A DNA stretch of 64,000 bases, from the NCBI GenBank assembly GCA_903813345.2, contig CAIIXF020000010.1, forward strand, positions 24,225,740-24,289,739, read 5' to 3'. Positions 13,240 to 26,050 of the stretch are shown one piece after another. Both the position numbers and the translations under genes were made by a program. Within the stretch, counting starts at the first letter, position 1; every line of letters begins with the position of its first letter. The notes beneath the pieces are model-generated. The model was not told the origin of the DNA. It did not search any database and saw only the letters and a program-made list of their open reading frames with translations. This DNA comes from Owenia fusiformis. Lineage: Eukaryota > Annelida > Polychaeta > Sabellida > Oweniidae.

Positions 13240-15163
13240 TATAAAAGCATTTTTGTATCTATATATAGTGCATACAATTTACACTCCCTCCGAAGAAGAA
13301 GCAGCAGAAAAGTTATAAGATTGTGGGACATTATTGATATTTGATAATGTGCCTAAGGTTGCCGAACTTTTGGAGAGAAGTGAATAACTTTACTACGACA
13401 AGCTTTTAATAAAATAGGGCTCTAGTGTAACAAATATGAATTTATTTACTGGTGATCCTCTGGGGCTGGGCTCTGGGGTCCAGGGTAATAGTGTTCACAC
13501 TCTTCAAAGAAAAAATACAACATAGATGCTTCTCATATACATTATCTTTGACAATATCCCAGTTTTGTTTCTTTTAAAAAGAGCTTCATTTACATCCCAG
13601 GCTCTAATATCATCGTCGGTTCCCACACTCAATCACTACGTTCTATCCCTCTATCCCGAGGATAGGTCCGAAGCTTGATGAAGCAAGATGCTCTAATACA
13701 CGGGGAAGAGAAAACAACCATTTAAAAATATGAGTCAGTCAGACATTTCAGCTTCAATTAATTATCTCAGGGATCACAGATTTCAAACATTTATTTTGGG
13801 TTCATGTTTAATTCATTTTTTCAGTTTGAAGTATTAACATTTTGAAATTTCAAAAAGCTGATATAGTGGATAGTTTTGCTAAAAACTCATTGATTATAAG
13901 TTACTGTAAATTTTCACCAAGTGACGGATTTCGTCTTAAGTTCGTCTAATGACAATTTCTACTTCCAATTCCCCATGTTTATATTTCATCTCACACATTA
14001 GTGTTATGGAAGTGAATCCATGACTCCCTGTGAATGAATGACATTCCATTGCAAAGAGGTGTAATTTGGCTTTTTGGTACATTGAATGAAAAGGATGCAG
14101 TCAGCATTGGTTTTATGTTTTCTTCCAATATTGCATCGGGCTCTGTACACTGACTTTTGCGATGTTTATAACTTGGTCCCAAGCTAATTTTGGGCCACTT
14201 TGCAAATGGAACGATTACTCTCCCAACCATGACCAAATATCAATGAATGATATATCATTGTAAAGAAGAGACACGTGACTTTATGGTGCATTGAATGAAA
14301 TCAATGTTGTTATCACTGGTTTTGTGCTTTTCCGAGATAACAATCTGTTAACAATGCGTTTTTTTTGATACGCACTGTATAAAAGCATTTTTGTATCTAT
14401 ACATAGTGCATACAATTTACACACCCTCCGAAGAAGAAGCAGCAGAAAAGTTATAAGATTGTGGGACATTATTGATATTTGATAATGTGCCTAAGGTTGC
14501 CGAACTTTTGGAGAGAAGTGAATAACTTTACTACGACAAGCTTTTAATAAAATAGGGCTCTAGTGTAACAAATATGAATTTATTTACTGGTGATCCTCTG
14601 GGGCTGGGCTCTGGGGTCCAGGGTAATAGTGTTCACACTCTTCAAAGAAAAAATACAACATACATGTAGATGCTTCTCATATACATTATCTTTGACAATA
14701 TCCCAGTTTTGTTTCTTTTAAAAAGAGCTTCATTTACATCCCAGGCTCTAATATCATCGTCGGTTCCCACACTCAATCACTACGTTCTATCCCTCTATCC
14801 CGAGGATAGGTCCGAAGCTTGATGAAGCAAGATGCTCTAATACACGGGGAAGAGAAAACAACCATTTAAAAATATGAGTCAGTCAGACATTTCAGCTTCA
14901 ATTAATTATCTCAGGGATCACAGATTTCAAACATTTATTTTGGGTTCATGTTTAATTCATTTTTTCAGTTTGAAGTATTAACATTTTGAAATTTCAAAAA
15001 GCTGATATAGTGGATAGTTTTGCTAAAAACACATTGATTATAAGTTACTGTAAATTTTCACCAAGTGACGGATTTCGTCTTAAGTTCGTCTAATGACAAT
15101 TTCTACTTCCAATTCCCCATGTTTATATTTCATCTCACACATTAGTGTTATGGAAGTGAATCC
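12881..15163. repeat. Tandem duplication of a 1.14-kb segment
   Basis: The segment 12,881-14,019 is repeated at 14,018-15,163. By eye the copies differ by a few substitutions, a 6-bp insertion (CATGTA-type, about 14,664) and a one-base run-length change. The unit starts inside the mariner element, covers its right end (13,239 and 14,377) and about 780 bp of flanking DNA. The left junction lies within sequence internally repeated in the element, which could have promoted unequal exchange. Confidence 0.9.
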
Positions 15164-16950
15164 ATTCCAATCCATTAATTATTGGAAATTTCCCCATGGA
15201 AGCTGATGACAAAAGGAACCTGATTGATTTGTCATCAAATAAAAAGGCAAGATAGAAGTAATCACTGCATATTGTAATACAGGCTAAGTAGCACTTTTTA
15301 CTAATATACAAGGGTCATTATGATCCCAGTAACCCAGAGGGAGAAATGAAAACAAAAAATGATACTAATAAAAATTAATACTAAAAACATTAGAGATTAT
15401 TTGAATAGTGTACATCAGAGGTAAGCAGGCTAAATTGAATTAACAACACAGTTTCTCATTATTGCTATGTCAATGCTCTTTTCCATGGGGCAGTATACGC
15501 TAATAATTTTCACATATAGAATAAACGCTACCGAATAAACCAAGTAGGCCTGTGTACATAAGGCCACCACAGGCCTGTCAACTGTCCCACAATTTGCGTA
15601 TTTGTCACGCATTTGCTGAGGAATTTGAAGTCACGCCAGTTTTTTTGTGTGACAGAAAATGTCACGCAAATACGCATTTTAGTTGGTAATTGTCAAGCCC
15701 AAATATTTCTGTAGAAAAATTTCTAAAAAAGGCCGAGACAGCAAAAATACGAAAGTCGAAAAAAAACGTACCCAAGTTGACAGGCCTGCAACCATCACAT
15801 ACAGATCTGGGTAGAATCAATCTATGATGTTGTTTCATTACATCAAACATAACCTTTGTCCTGTTAATTAACGACCATTAATGGCGTATTAGTTCCTAAA
15901 AGTATCTATATCTATTTCTGTATGAGTGACTAGGTATATTTAATGATTACATCGTCTGCCTACCCATTTAATGTTCCAGTTTCAATGAAGCAAACCACGG
16001 GAATTCAACTTCAACTACCAATCTACCTTATTATGAATAACGAATATGGCCCTTAAGATTTTTGGCTACATTTGGTTGACAAAGCCTTAGTACGTAATGA
16101 GTTTATTGGCACCATCCTTTGTTTCATATTGAAATTCTTATCACTAATATGCTGAATTGTGCAAATAGCATTTTTCACAGAATACTCTTTCCACACACCA
16201 GACAATTTTTCTCATAAGCAATATATCTTTCAGAACTAAATTCCCAAAATGTGTTATTTCAATTATGTTATGGAGAACAATCTAGGATGTTTCCCCAAGA
16301 GGGATATGTAATATGGAGGGGAAGTTAATCGCAAGTATACTGTTAGTGCAGGGTGATGTGTAAAAAACATAATGAATATTGAAATGAAGTACCACTTAAA
16401 GGGTTCCAATAAGCTTCCCGTATAAAAACTATATGGCGGCTCCAGGCGAGTCAACTGGATCAGTCCATTTTGAAGAAATAAGGGGAGTTTTGTAAAATCC
16501 AGTTTGTTGAAATTGTCTTAGAGATAAATTAATCTGTTTATATTGATTCTGAAAACATTATTCAGAGATTGATTGTTCAAAGAATGCATGTACAACAGCC
16601 AATATAAATTCTTAATAGAACTGCTTTGTTTCATTTGGAAGATCTTTCATACGCCAAGCTGTGTACTATTACATATGATTAATCCTAAAATGGATTTTGA
16701 ATAAAATTAATAATATAGTTCTAATACCAATATGATATTATTTAAAAAATACTAACTTCACAGGATAAATGAATACATTTTGGTTTAAGTGCATTCTGCC
16801 CTCAATTCCTTTAACCAAGAAATGCTTTTTCTGGACAAGTTACCAATAAGGATACTTTTCATACGCATTAGTAAGTAGACTTTTCATACATATTTAAAAG
16901 CTAAAACTCAAATTATTTCTAGCATCAATAATGATATTTAAGTAGTAGTA
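15164..16950. other. Non-coding DNA with old repeat fragment
   Basis: At 15,625-15,790 a segment (GTGACAGAAAATG, CGCAAATACGCA, AATTGTCAAGCC) resembles 7,505-7,640 inside the 7-kb transposon, suggesting a diverged copy or a shared host repeat. The rest shows no exon or terminal repeat that I can support. Confidence 0.4.
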
Positions 16951-16959
16951 ATTCTACCA

Positions 16960-18060
16960 GTTTATTAATAATTAAAACTAATATGTTATCATTAATATCA
17001 AAAATATCTCAAAATTGCCTAAACATTGGTTGAAAAAATATAATTATGACATCACAATAAATATGCAAATTAGCAAATTGGCATATCTTGTTAATTATGA
17101 ACAGGGGGCCTCAATAGCTTCAATTTGGTATAAATATCATTAAAATCTGACCAAGAACATATGTACTATGTTCAAAAATATGACTTCTGATTAAATTTTA
17201 AATGTTGCCATGAAAACGGCTGTTTTTAGCATTTTTCAAAGCTTGCAGCCAATTTATTTCGAACTCCAATGATGATATGTACAGTAGTTATGTCTACCAA
17301 CACATTTTCAATTACAATGAATGTGTCATTATAATATCAGATATATCACCAAAATATATCTCAAATCGGCTCAAGAATCTACTTATGACGTCATAATAAA
17401 TATGCAAATAAGCTTATTTGCACATTTCCTTGAAAATAAACAGGAGGACGTCAATAGCTTCATTTTGATATATGTATCGTTAGAATTGGACAAATAGCAG
17501 GCGTTCTATGTTCCAAAATGTGATTTCTGATTTAGGGGCGGGGTCAAAATATCGATGTTCATATGGAGACGAAAGTACTTTCGCGAGTGGGGGGGGGGGG
17601 TTTGGGCACTTTCGTTGACCAAAAAAACATCGATAATTCGGATCTGATATACAAAAAATAATTGGACTTACCCACTTTTTCTGGCGCTATGTTCTGTTAA
17701 AAAGGCTTGTTTTCAATAGTTCGTGAGCTTTTTTGTGTGATACGATAATTCGATCATTTTTCAAATAAATTTCGTACTTTTCCCTCCTCCTTTTGAAGAG
17801 TTCAATGCAGTTAAATTGCGAACGTGTGTTAATTCACCGTAATAATAACCCGGCAAATAGGATACGATTATTAATCAATGTTTTTTGAAGTGACCTAAGC
17901 TTTCGTCTAGAGGGGGGGGGGGGGGGGGGTGGGGGGGTTGTTGTCCAAACGAAATTACTTTCGTCTCCATATGAACATTGATATTTTGACCCCGCCCCTT
18001 ATTGATTATATTTTAAATGGTTGCTATGGAAACGGGTGTTTTTGCAATTTTTGCCCCAAA
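16960..18060. repeat. About 340-bp ATGCAAAT-type satellite, two units
   Basis: Two units align (landmarks at 17,046 and 17,385: ATGACNTCANAATAAATATG, then CAATAGCTTCA, CTATGTTC, TGATTTCTGATT, TTTTAAATG, GAAACGG). The second unit is split by the MITE at 17,535-17,998. Related TGACGTCA/ATGCAAAT blocks occur at 42,770-42,840 and 58,800-59,345. Confidence 0.65.
17535..17998. mobile_element. PIF/Harbinger-like MITE
   Basis: A 464-bp element has nearly matching inverted ends of about 50 bp, starting GGGGCGGGGTCAAAATATC. TTA is duplicated on both sides (17532-17534 and 17999-18001). A 3-bp TTA/TAA duplication is diagnostic of PIF/Harbinger. The neighbouring satellite unit gives an empty-site paralogue near 17,195. 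The interior carries two long G runs (about 17,590 and 17,910-17,938) and no coding sequence. Confidence 0.8.
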
Positions 18061-19925
18061 ATTCAAACTTAGGTACAAGTGAAGCTGAAGTCCTAGTTTT
18101 ACAACGATACCTCATTTGTCCTTTTCTCCTTCGTGTATATTAATCACAATTTTCAGACCTCCATTCAACTAACCTAGACGTTAAGGCGAAATTTAGATGT
18201 CAATTTTCTTTATTATACACAAATAGAAGATCCTGAAATTTCACTCATAAATGTGAAATTGATTTGTCAAAATAAAAATCTTTTTTTTATAAATTCGTGA
18301 CAATCTATGACATACTTAATTATGCTGTTAGAGGTGTTGACACAACGACCTCGAGCCTGTGAACCCTTGAGTAATATTCAGGGATCGGGCCTTTTATACT
18401 AAACGGGGAGTAACGCCAGAAACGAGCGTTCGATTTGCTAAACGATATACGTCACCCTTTACTGAGGAGTCCCTCCGCCACCAAAATGACATTTAACGTT
18501 AAACATAGCTGCTTTACGAAAAGCACTTACAAAAAGCAACCTAGTATCTCATAATATAAAATAAGTGATAGTTTTAAATGATAGAGGAAGTTGTGAACCT
18601 ATACGTTAATACCCAGGCAAAGGAGACATCGATTGCCAATAAGCTTTCGCCAGCGGTTGTTTTTAAGAAGCGCGCATCACAGCAACATATGGAACCTGTC
18701 GTATGATAAAGCAGTGTCTATATATCAGCAGATCATAATTTTATTAACAGTTTCAAGGGAGAGATCTTCTTTTAAAAATCATTCCTAACTCATTAGTAAA
18801 ATAAACAATACATCTGCCAATCACGACAATACACCTTACCGTTTGGGAATAGATAAAATATTCAAGCGAATGAATTTGAATATGAACATATGAGGATAAG
18901 CATTACGAGAAATTCTTTCCTTCAATGACCCCACTGATATCACAGTATTGCATAAAATTTGTGACGTTTACAATCGTGGTCAACGTTATTGTCTACGACT
19001 ATAGGAACTTTAATAGATTATTGATCATTTAGAGACGAGGTATTTTATGAGCATCTCAAGCAGAGATTAACACACGTATGGCTAGAAATAATTCTTAATT
19101 ATATTCAGATATGAAAAGCGTAATCCTAAACCATGATAAAAAGTGATTAATTACAAATAGGGGACCTCACAGTGATAAACAATAGACATCTTCGTTGAAT
19201 CTTTAACATAACCATCCATTATTTATGCAACTTAATAACGTGGAAACGGAATAGAAATATCACTCATAGAACTTTATCGTGTCATTATTACTTTTTTATT
19301 GTTGACAGAGTTTAGAATTTCTAGCTCCTGGATCAAGTAACCCCAATCCATGAGAATGGTTCCTGGCATTTCAATTTTCACTTTTGAAAACTGCATTCGA
19401 TTAAAAATTTTGTATATCAGAAAATAGTTTGTAAATGTAATTGCATTTAGTTTCTCACTATTATTGTATTACGAAAATCCAAATATTACTGATCTACTTT
19501 GACGTGGACTTGCGTCAATGTAACAGAAGCGAGGGACTAAATGTATGAATTGCGGCTTCATTTAAATCCTTTCCAAACCGAAGGCATTTTTTAAGCTAAA
19601 CCTTTTGTCCAACTTTGTGCCAACTTATAATCTGCAACTTGACCTATAAGTAGCATAAAATCGAAGAAAAGCGTATTCAGAAAGTTCATGCATTTTGTTA
19701 TATTGATGTTCCGTCAAAGTAACAAGTTTTGGAACAGTGAAGGCTTATTCAATTCTGGTCAAAGAACGATAGGCGATAATTACGCCAACCTGCGAAGATT
19801 CAATCAATCCTAAAACATTTATTCCATTTTATCCGAATTTTACAAACTGGCCACGGCCGCCATATATTCGAAATTTTATACAAAGATCTGGGATATTTTA
19901 AATGGGTTCATTCGGGTGTGGGAAA
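18061..19925. other. Presumed intron or intergenic DNA
   Basis: This lies immediately 3' of the sodium channel exon on the minus strand and would be its first coding intron. I saw no next exon here (the conserved segment leading into domain I S1), nor any transposon ends. Confidence 0.4.
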
Positions 19926-19931
19926 ACTCAC

Positions 19932-20543
19932 CTTGTCTTTTATAGCTTTATCTAAATCCTCTAATGCTTTGCCGTAATACTTCTTTGGACATTCGTATTG
20001 AGATGGGAGAGTGTTGCCCTCCACCAGGGAGGGATCCCTCTCTTTTGCATCGTCATCGTCGTCGTCATCATAGACTAGCTCGCCGTCAACTAAACGCCCC
20101 TCCTTAGGCTTGGCCTTCTCTTTCTCTCTTTGTTTACGTTCAATATCTCTATGGACTAGATTTTCATATGATTTCCTAGTGAATAAAACAAACGATTCCT
20201 CTTCATCTTCATCGTCTTCTTTATCGTCATCATTTTCCTCATTTGGTATCTCCTCCAGATCTCCCCGGGACCCAGAGGCGTGACCAGTGTCATTGCTCAC
20301 TGTTGCATCTACGTCAGCGTCTTTATCCTCGTTGACAGCATCCGCCGTCTGTGGTACCGTAATGGTGGTACCATCATCTGGAGAGTTTTCTAAACTTTTA
20401 ATACTGGTTTTCTCAGTAGCGTCCTTTCCGCGTTCTTCATCTGCCTTGTCAACAATGTCGCTAAGCTCGCTGTGTCTTGAATGGGAATCATCATCCCGAT
20501 ATTTTGAGACTCCATGGCTTACTATCCCTAGCCTTTTGGACAT
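19932..20543 (-). CDS. First coding exon of a voltage-gated sodium channel alpha subunit (partial)
   Basis: The exon encodes 204 residues from ATG at 20,543 and ends at a consensus donor (GTGAGT, 19,931-19,926) in phase 0. The last ~85 residues follow the cytoplasmic N-terminus of Nav/para channels: SFVLFTRKSYENL (family: F-x-x-FTRESL), a basic ERKQREKEKAKPK stretch, an Asp-rich patch, RDPSLVEGNTLP, then YYGKALEDLDK (family: PLEDLDPYY). In animal Nav genes the first coding exon ends just after this motif, also in phase 0. The membrane domains would lie on further exons, none recognised here. The leader before FTR is about 120 residues, acidic and low-complexity, versus roughly 20 in well-known channels. 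The stop ten codons past the donor is intronic. Confidence 0.72.
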
Positions 20544-20582
20544 GTTGAGGTGCTCCCGTCACTTTACCAAACCGTCCCCTCT
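20544..20582 (-). other. Probable 5' UTR portion and upstream acceptor
   Basis: On the minus strand the ATG at 20,543 is preceded by CCTCAAC. A plausible acceptor, TGCTCTTTTAG, ends at 20,583 after a T-rich tract, so the coding exon may start at 20,582 with an upstream non-coding exon. Inferred from splice consensus only. Confidence 0.4.
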
Positions 20583-20599
20583 CTAAAAGAGCATCGTAA

Positions 20600-21250
20600 A
20601 TTAAATAAACATGCAGAATGATGAGATAGAATATGATTGGCATGCAAGTCTGGAGGTTTATGGTCCAAATTTTGATTACACAATATACTTGACCTACCTT
20701 AAGCCGTATTGAACATGAGGTCACCAAGTAATTTGATGCTTGAAATTAAGAGATTGAAACTAGTAGCTCATTCAATCAGTTTAACAACAAACAATAGTAA
20801 TACTCAACAAAGCGTCAACGTTTCAAGTAACGGTTTGATATTGTACAGTCTATACTAAATTTCATTTTCACAAATACAAAATATGTAGAATATCCTGATT
20901 AGGAACTGTAATTACTTGGCAGGCCATTTCTCACGAGTCTCATCCAGTATATATAATGATAAAATGACATAAACACGAGCACAAATCATTCTACAGCCAC
21001 CAAAGTAGACGACTTACAAGTAACTGAGTAAAGACGCTTCCTGTTTACAATGAACATGTGCGCGTTTTTTCGAATTTTGGGAATTTCAAAAGTGTTTTTG
21101 CATGTAAAGTATACGTTTGCATGACTATTATTTAGCATTGTCAATAGTTATGAAAATGTTGAAGCTGATAAACTTGGACAGTCATCTGATTTTCCAAATA
21201 TTGTTAAAATATGTTATACCTTGATCAGCATTGACAGATTCTTATAAATC
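20600..21250. other. Region 5' of the sodium channel exon
   Basis: No exon, TATA box or GC-rich promoter block is evident. The transcription start of the channel gene is not located. Confidence 0.35.
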
Positions 21251-21251
21251 A

Positions 21252-21575
21252 CAGAACCATGTTAACCTCAACCAGCATAATCGTGTCATAAAACCATGTT
21301 AACCTCAATCAGCATGAACGTGTCAAAGAACGTAACCATGTTAACCTCAATCAGCATGATTGCGTCATAGAACCATGTTAACCTCAATCAGCATGATCGT
21401 GTCAAAGAACCATGTTAACCTCAACCAGCATGATCGTGTCGTAAAACCATGTTAACCTCAATCAGCATGATCGTGTCAAAGAACCATGTTAACCTCAACC
21501 AGCATGATCGTGTCGTAAAACCATGTTAACCTCAATCAGCATGAACGTGTCACAGAACCATGTTAACCTCAATCC
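21252..21575. repeat. 37-bp minisatellite, about nine copies
   Basis: Units of 37 bp contain AACCATGTTAACCTCAA followed by NCAGCATGATCGTGTC. In the centre two variants (AACCAGC with TCGTAAA; AATCAGC with TCAAAG) alternate, giving a 74-bp higher-order unit. Each unit carries the palindrome GTTAAC. No unique spacers separate units, so it is not a CRISPR array. Confidence 0.9.
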
Positions 21576-24165
21576 GAAGAAAAAGTATATCACAAACCCG
21601 CGTTAATATGTATACCTCAATAACCAGTCTACGATAACATTTCACAGCTTAACTGAAGTTAATTGGGAACAAACGTAAACTTGGAAATAATTGGACAGTA
21701 CATTTCTCATGTTTATAATTAGATTCATGCATATCATAAACAACTACTAATATTCTCGAGAAAGGCATATTCAATGGGGATTTAATTTAACAAAAATAGA
21801 TGTGTATGAAAAGTGTTCAAGTTAATAGACTATGATAATGCAAGTATTGTAAATCGAAATAATTATCAAACAATCATTTCTCCGATTGCAAATACTCCTT
21901 TACTATTCATAAGAAAAATAAAAACGATAACATATTAATAATACTTACAGTTGATCTTCTTTTTAATAAAATATTCTACTTACCATTGAATTTGAATCAT
22001 CTATCCCATGTTTTATGACATTTTAATATCGAGAGGTATACATCCAGAGGTTCTACGTGCTCGGCTGCTTAGTGATTGTAGATCGATGCTCCACTAGAGC
22101 ACACTGTTGAATCAGGATCAATTCCAACAATTCTCGCCTATCATTACCTGAGAATAATCCAAACAATACGCCGATACCATAAACACGTCTACAGTGTATC
22201 ACCACATAGAATTCAACGTTAACTGCGAGTTATCCAAACACTTTATTTTCAACATCCAATACTAAATCCATATTTCTAGACGTTCATAAAATTGATATTT
22301 TCACAATTGGAGAAATCCAAAATGTCGCCGTATACTTAAAATGGTGGCCCTATAGTTAATAAAACCCTAAGTCCACACAAATAACAATATAAACGGAGCT
22401 TATTGACAAAAGCCCAAAGTAAAGTTAAAGGACAAAGAATTGGTCCTGTCTTTGGGTATTATCGCTCCAGCAACGAGCCTTTCAACATTGTGTGTTTTGG
22501 TGACGTTTCGTCAGTGAACCTATTAGGTATTATATATACCCAATTGCGAATTAGTCGGATTTGAGCAAATCATGTTATATACTTTCAAGCTCTAGAAATG
22601 CTCTATACGATTTTTGCCATAGAAATGGCGAGAATAAATCCATGCATATACATGTTTAATACAATATCACATATCTCGAACTGCGAATCTCGAGTCATAA
22701 TTAGATCTTGTGGTATAAACTATGACCAATTACCCTTTACATTCGTTTGACTTTCACTTTTTAAAAGAGAACTTCGTCTTCTTAGTTTTACTAGACTCTG
22801 CGCGCAGGGTAATAACCAATGCAAATTAAGCGATGACACAACCATTATTAAAATCTTAATGAGCTGCATGAACACTAACTTGTGTATTATTTAAAGCGCA
22901 GTTATTAAAAATACCTATGAATTAATATAAAAAGAATTCATAACTGTGCAAAAAGAAGAACAATATATTTCTAATATTTTTTCCGAAATTCCGAAATTCC
23001 GATATGATATATATTAAATAAGATCATGATATCCAATTAGGGACTCAACTATGTAAAAAGGTACCATGCCATTGTCTCTGATTAATGTCAATGAGCCAAG
23101 AACAAACAAAGCTAAAACAAATAATGTGAAAACGTCGCAGGCCCTAATTTGGTATTTTACACAATGACACGACGATCATGATTGTGAACAATGCGAGGTC
23201 TTGGCGTGATAAATACAAGAAAATAAGTGATAATGGCCAGTCTCAATTAATGCAAGATAACAGACATGGATACTGCTACTACATCATGAAGTGTACATAT
23301 AATATTTAGTACCAAGCTTCATGATATGGAATGAATCACGGATTTTAATGAATGCAAAGTTTATGTTCAACATTCGAAGTTGCAACACGTAGTCTATTGC
23401 AATGAAAACAAGAAAGACCCCAAAAATCATAGACCCAATCAACAATAAGAAAACTATACACAGATATACATGTATTCACAGAAAGTGCCTTCAAAAGTAC
23501 ATTTGTAGAAGTTCATCATGACCGAGACCTAAAATTACAATAGTGGAAATTTATTTCATAAAATATGAACCATTCTAAAATCATTGAACTTGAATAATTC
23601 GCAAGACATTAACTTCACAAGAACATGACTTCAAACAAACAAATCAATAAACAACAAAAGAAAGAAACAAGCGGGCCTTTGACACAACGTTAGGAAACCA
23701 GCCGAAACCAGCGATGGCTTGCCACACTGTAAAGCGCACACAAGTTTGCAATTCAAACAATACATCACTTTGTATCCAAAACAGTGCAACTGACAACTTA
23801 TTGAAGTCTTAATAGAACTATTTAAGCTTTATATTGAATTACTGTAAATCTTTTAAGCGGATTTAAGGGATATTTCTTTTTTCACTGACATCTTTGAAAC
23901 AGAAAGAAAATTAAAACGATAACTTGTCATCTGAAAATGTCCACTGGTCAGTATCAGCGAAGGTAAAGACCGTAACCTCCGCATCCAAGATAGCGGACGG
24001 TTCGTGTTGATTACGATGATTTTTGTTTTCGTCGAATTCAACCACTTTTTAGTTGACGTAATGCTTTGATATTCGAACAATATCAGGAACCCGTTTCTCG
24101 AAAATATCGTCAATTACGATATAGGTCAGCAGCTGAGCAAATTTTAACAAGAACACAAATGTGTA
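21576..24165. other. Non-coding DNA
   Basis: A short TTCCGAAA triplication lies at 22,980-23,000. A weakly tRNA-like segment at 22,035-22,135 does not fold convincingly. No exon or transposon boundary could be supported. Confidence 0.35.
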
Positions 24166-24169
24166 CAAA

Positions 24170-25386
24170 ATGTCCCCACCTATGGATGATCCCATCAAAT
24201 GGTTATCCTTAAAATGAGTAGACAAGACTTTACCGACACAATTTGAGGACGGAAAATCCAAAATGGCCACCTTAAAATTTACCCAGAATGCCCAAAAATT
24301 TGTCAGTTTTAGATTTTCATACTAAGAACCACCCCTGACAATTTGAAATTGATCCGTCACAGTTAACCTGAAAACATGTAAACAAGACTTTACAGACAAA
24401 AATTGATGACAGAAAATCCAAAATGGCTGCCTTGAAATTTATTCAGAATGCCAAAAAACTAATTTGTTCTAGATTTTCTTACTAAGAATCATCCCTGAAA
24501 ATTTGAAATTGATCTACCAAACAGTTCACCTGGAAATGCATAGACAAGACTTTACAGACAAGATTTTAGGACAGAAAATCCAAAATGGCTACCTTGACAT
24601 TTACCCAGAATTCCAAAAAACTAATCAGATCTAGATTTTCATACTAAGAATTATCTCTGAAAATTTTAAATTGATCTACCAAACGGTTCACCTGAAACGC
24701 GTAGACAAGACTTGACGGGCAAGATTTTAGGACGGAAAATCCAAAATGGCTGCCTTGACATTTACCCAGAATGCCCAAAAACTAATCAGAGATTTTCATA
24801 CTAAGAATCATCCCTTTGAAAAAAAATTTGAAACTGATCTACCAAACGGGTTACCTGAAAACGCGTAGACAAGACTTTACAGACAAGATTTTAGGATGGA
24901 AAATCCAAAATGGCCGACAATAAAAAAATGATTATGAGTTTTTGCTGATTTCTTTTTACACAATTATCACATATAGCTCCTGTTAATAATAACATAGGCT
25001 TTTACAACAAAGTACACCTGAAATTATTTATAAAGCTACAAAATAGTTAAAGTATGACAACTGAAAAACACCATTCAATATGATACAAAGTGTTATCGCT
25101 AACTTTTCTTAAAACATTCAAAATGGCTGATCATGACTGAGCTAACAGGACCAAAACCTAATCAGATCTGGAATGAAGTGAGCTGAACAAGATTTTAAAG
25201 TTTTAAAAGCAACTGTGAAGCTGTTTGCAGACAAGGATTTTAGCATTTGACTTCAAAATGGCCGACAGGAAGTAGGTATCTGTAGCGGTTTTGGAGAAAA
25301 CTGCCGGACGTACGGACGGACGTACGGACAGACAGACGGACGCGCCTAGGCCGACAATATGGCCCCACACTATGTGGTGGGGACAT
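24170..25386 (+). mobile_element. Non-autonomous element with ATGTCCCCACC ends and terminal hairpin
   Basis: The ends are perfect 11-bp inverted repeats: ATGTCCCCACC at 24,170 and GGTGGGGACAT at 25,376-25,386. Inside are about four and a half tandem units of 162 bp, each with GAAAATCCAAAATGGC and ACAAGACTTTACAGACAAG (starts near 24,251, 24,412, 24,574, 24,734 and 24,898). Near the right end comes a GGACGGACG-type stretch (25,305-25,345), then GACAATAT and a hairpin between GGCCCCACAC and the right end. No coding sequence. The layout matches 43.4 kb and 44.9-52.8 kb. Confidence 0.7.
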
Positions 25387-25389
25387 AAA

Positions 25390-26050
25390 AAAGGAGTGGT
25401 ATCGATATGGTGAACTTTTTGAACACGCGTTTCTCTTAAACCAGTCTTCAAAATATTCTGAAAATTTTACACATCGTCAATTTAATGGTCATCTTTTGGA
25501 TGGTAACATTATAATCATAATTATATATATACATTTTTTAGAAAACACATCAGACACCTCTTTCTTTCTTGGTGTCATATGTTCGGAATGAAATGAAACA
25601 TCTATCCGAACCTCATTGGAACAAAATGTTGTGTTTAGGTCTCTCAATATTGTAATTGTACAAAGGAAAATTTGGTTGATTTTTAAAAAGTATCTTGTTA
25701 ATGAAATAAAAGGTTTATCTTAATTTTTACCCATTTTGCGGGGTTTTGTTTTAAATTTTTGCATACTTTTTCAGAAATCAACCAACATTTCATTTGTATA
25801 ACTATAATATTTAGAGGTCTAAGAACGTGTTGTATATGTTATTATTTTGTTCCGACATTCTCAAGAATTGGTAGAAGGGAACAAAAAACAATTGCACTAA
25901 AAAACAAAAAATGTTAACAAAAACAGTTTTTGCATTAAATTGTTGCTAATCAGTCAACATTACAAAAAGGAACGTGTTAAATAGGTATCGATATGGTGAA
26001 CTGGATTCAACAATGTTTTTCTCTTAAACCAATTATTGAAAACATAGTAT
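25390..26050. repeat. Imperfect palindrome with flanking direct repeats
   Basis: Segments at 25,618-25,690 and 25,765-25,860 are inverted copies (ACAAAAT, AGGTCTCTCAATATTGTAAT, TTGGTTGATTT) around a loop of about 75 bp. A direct repeat (TATCGATATGGTGAACT, then TTTCTCTTAAACCA) lies at 25,398 and 25,985, outside the palindrome. It may be an old foldback element; no target duplication could be assigned. Confidence 0.55.

Noticed and set aside
1-19900. Search for further sodium channel exons on the minus strand
   Set aside because: No segment with the S1-S6 or pore motifs was recognised, so none is claimed; a profile search would be needed.
21252-21575. Regular 37-bp repeats suggesting a CRISPR array
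   Set aside because: Units are contiguous with no unique spacers, no cas genes, and the DNA is animal.
22035-22135. tRNA-like segment (GGCTGCTTAGTG... GGATCAATTCC)
   Set aside because: A- and B-box similarity is weak and the arms do not pair as a cloverleaf by eye.
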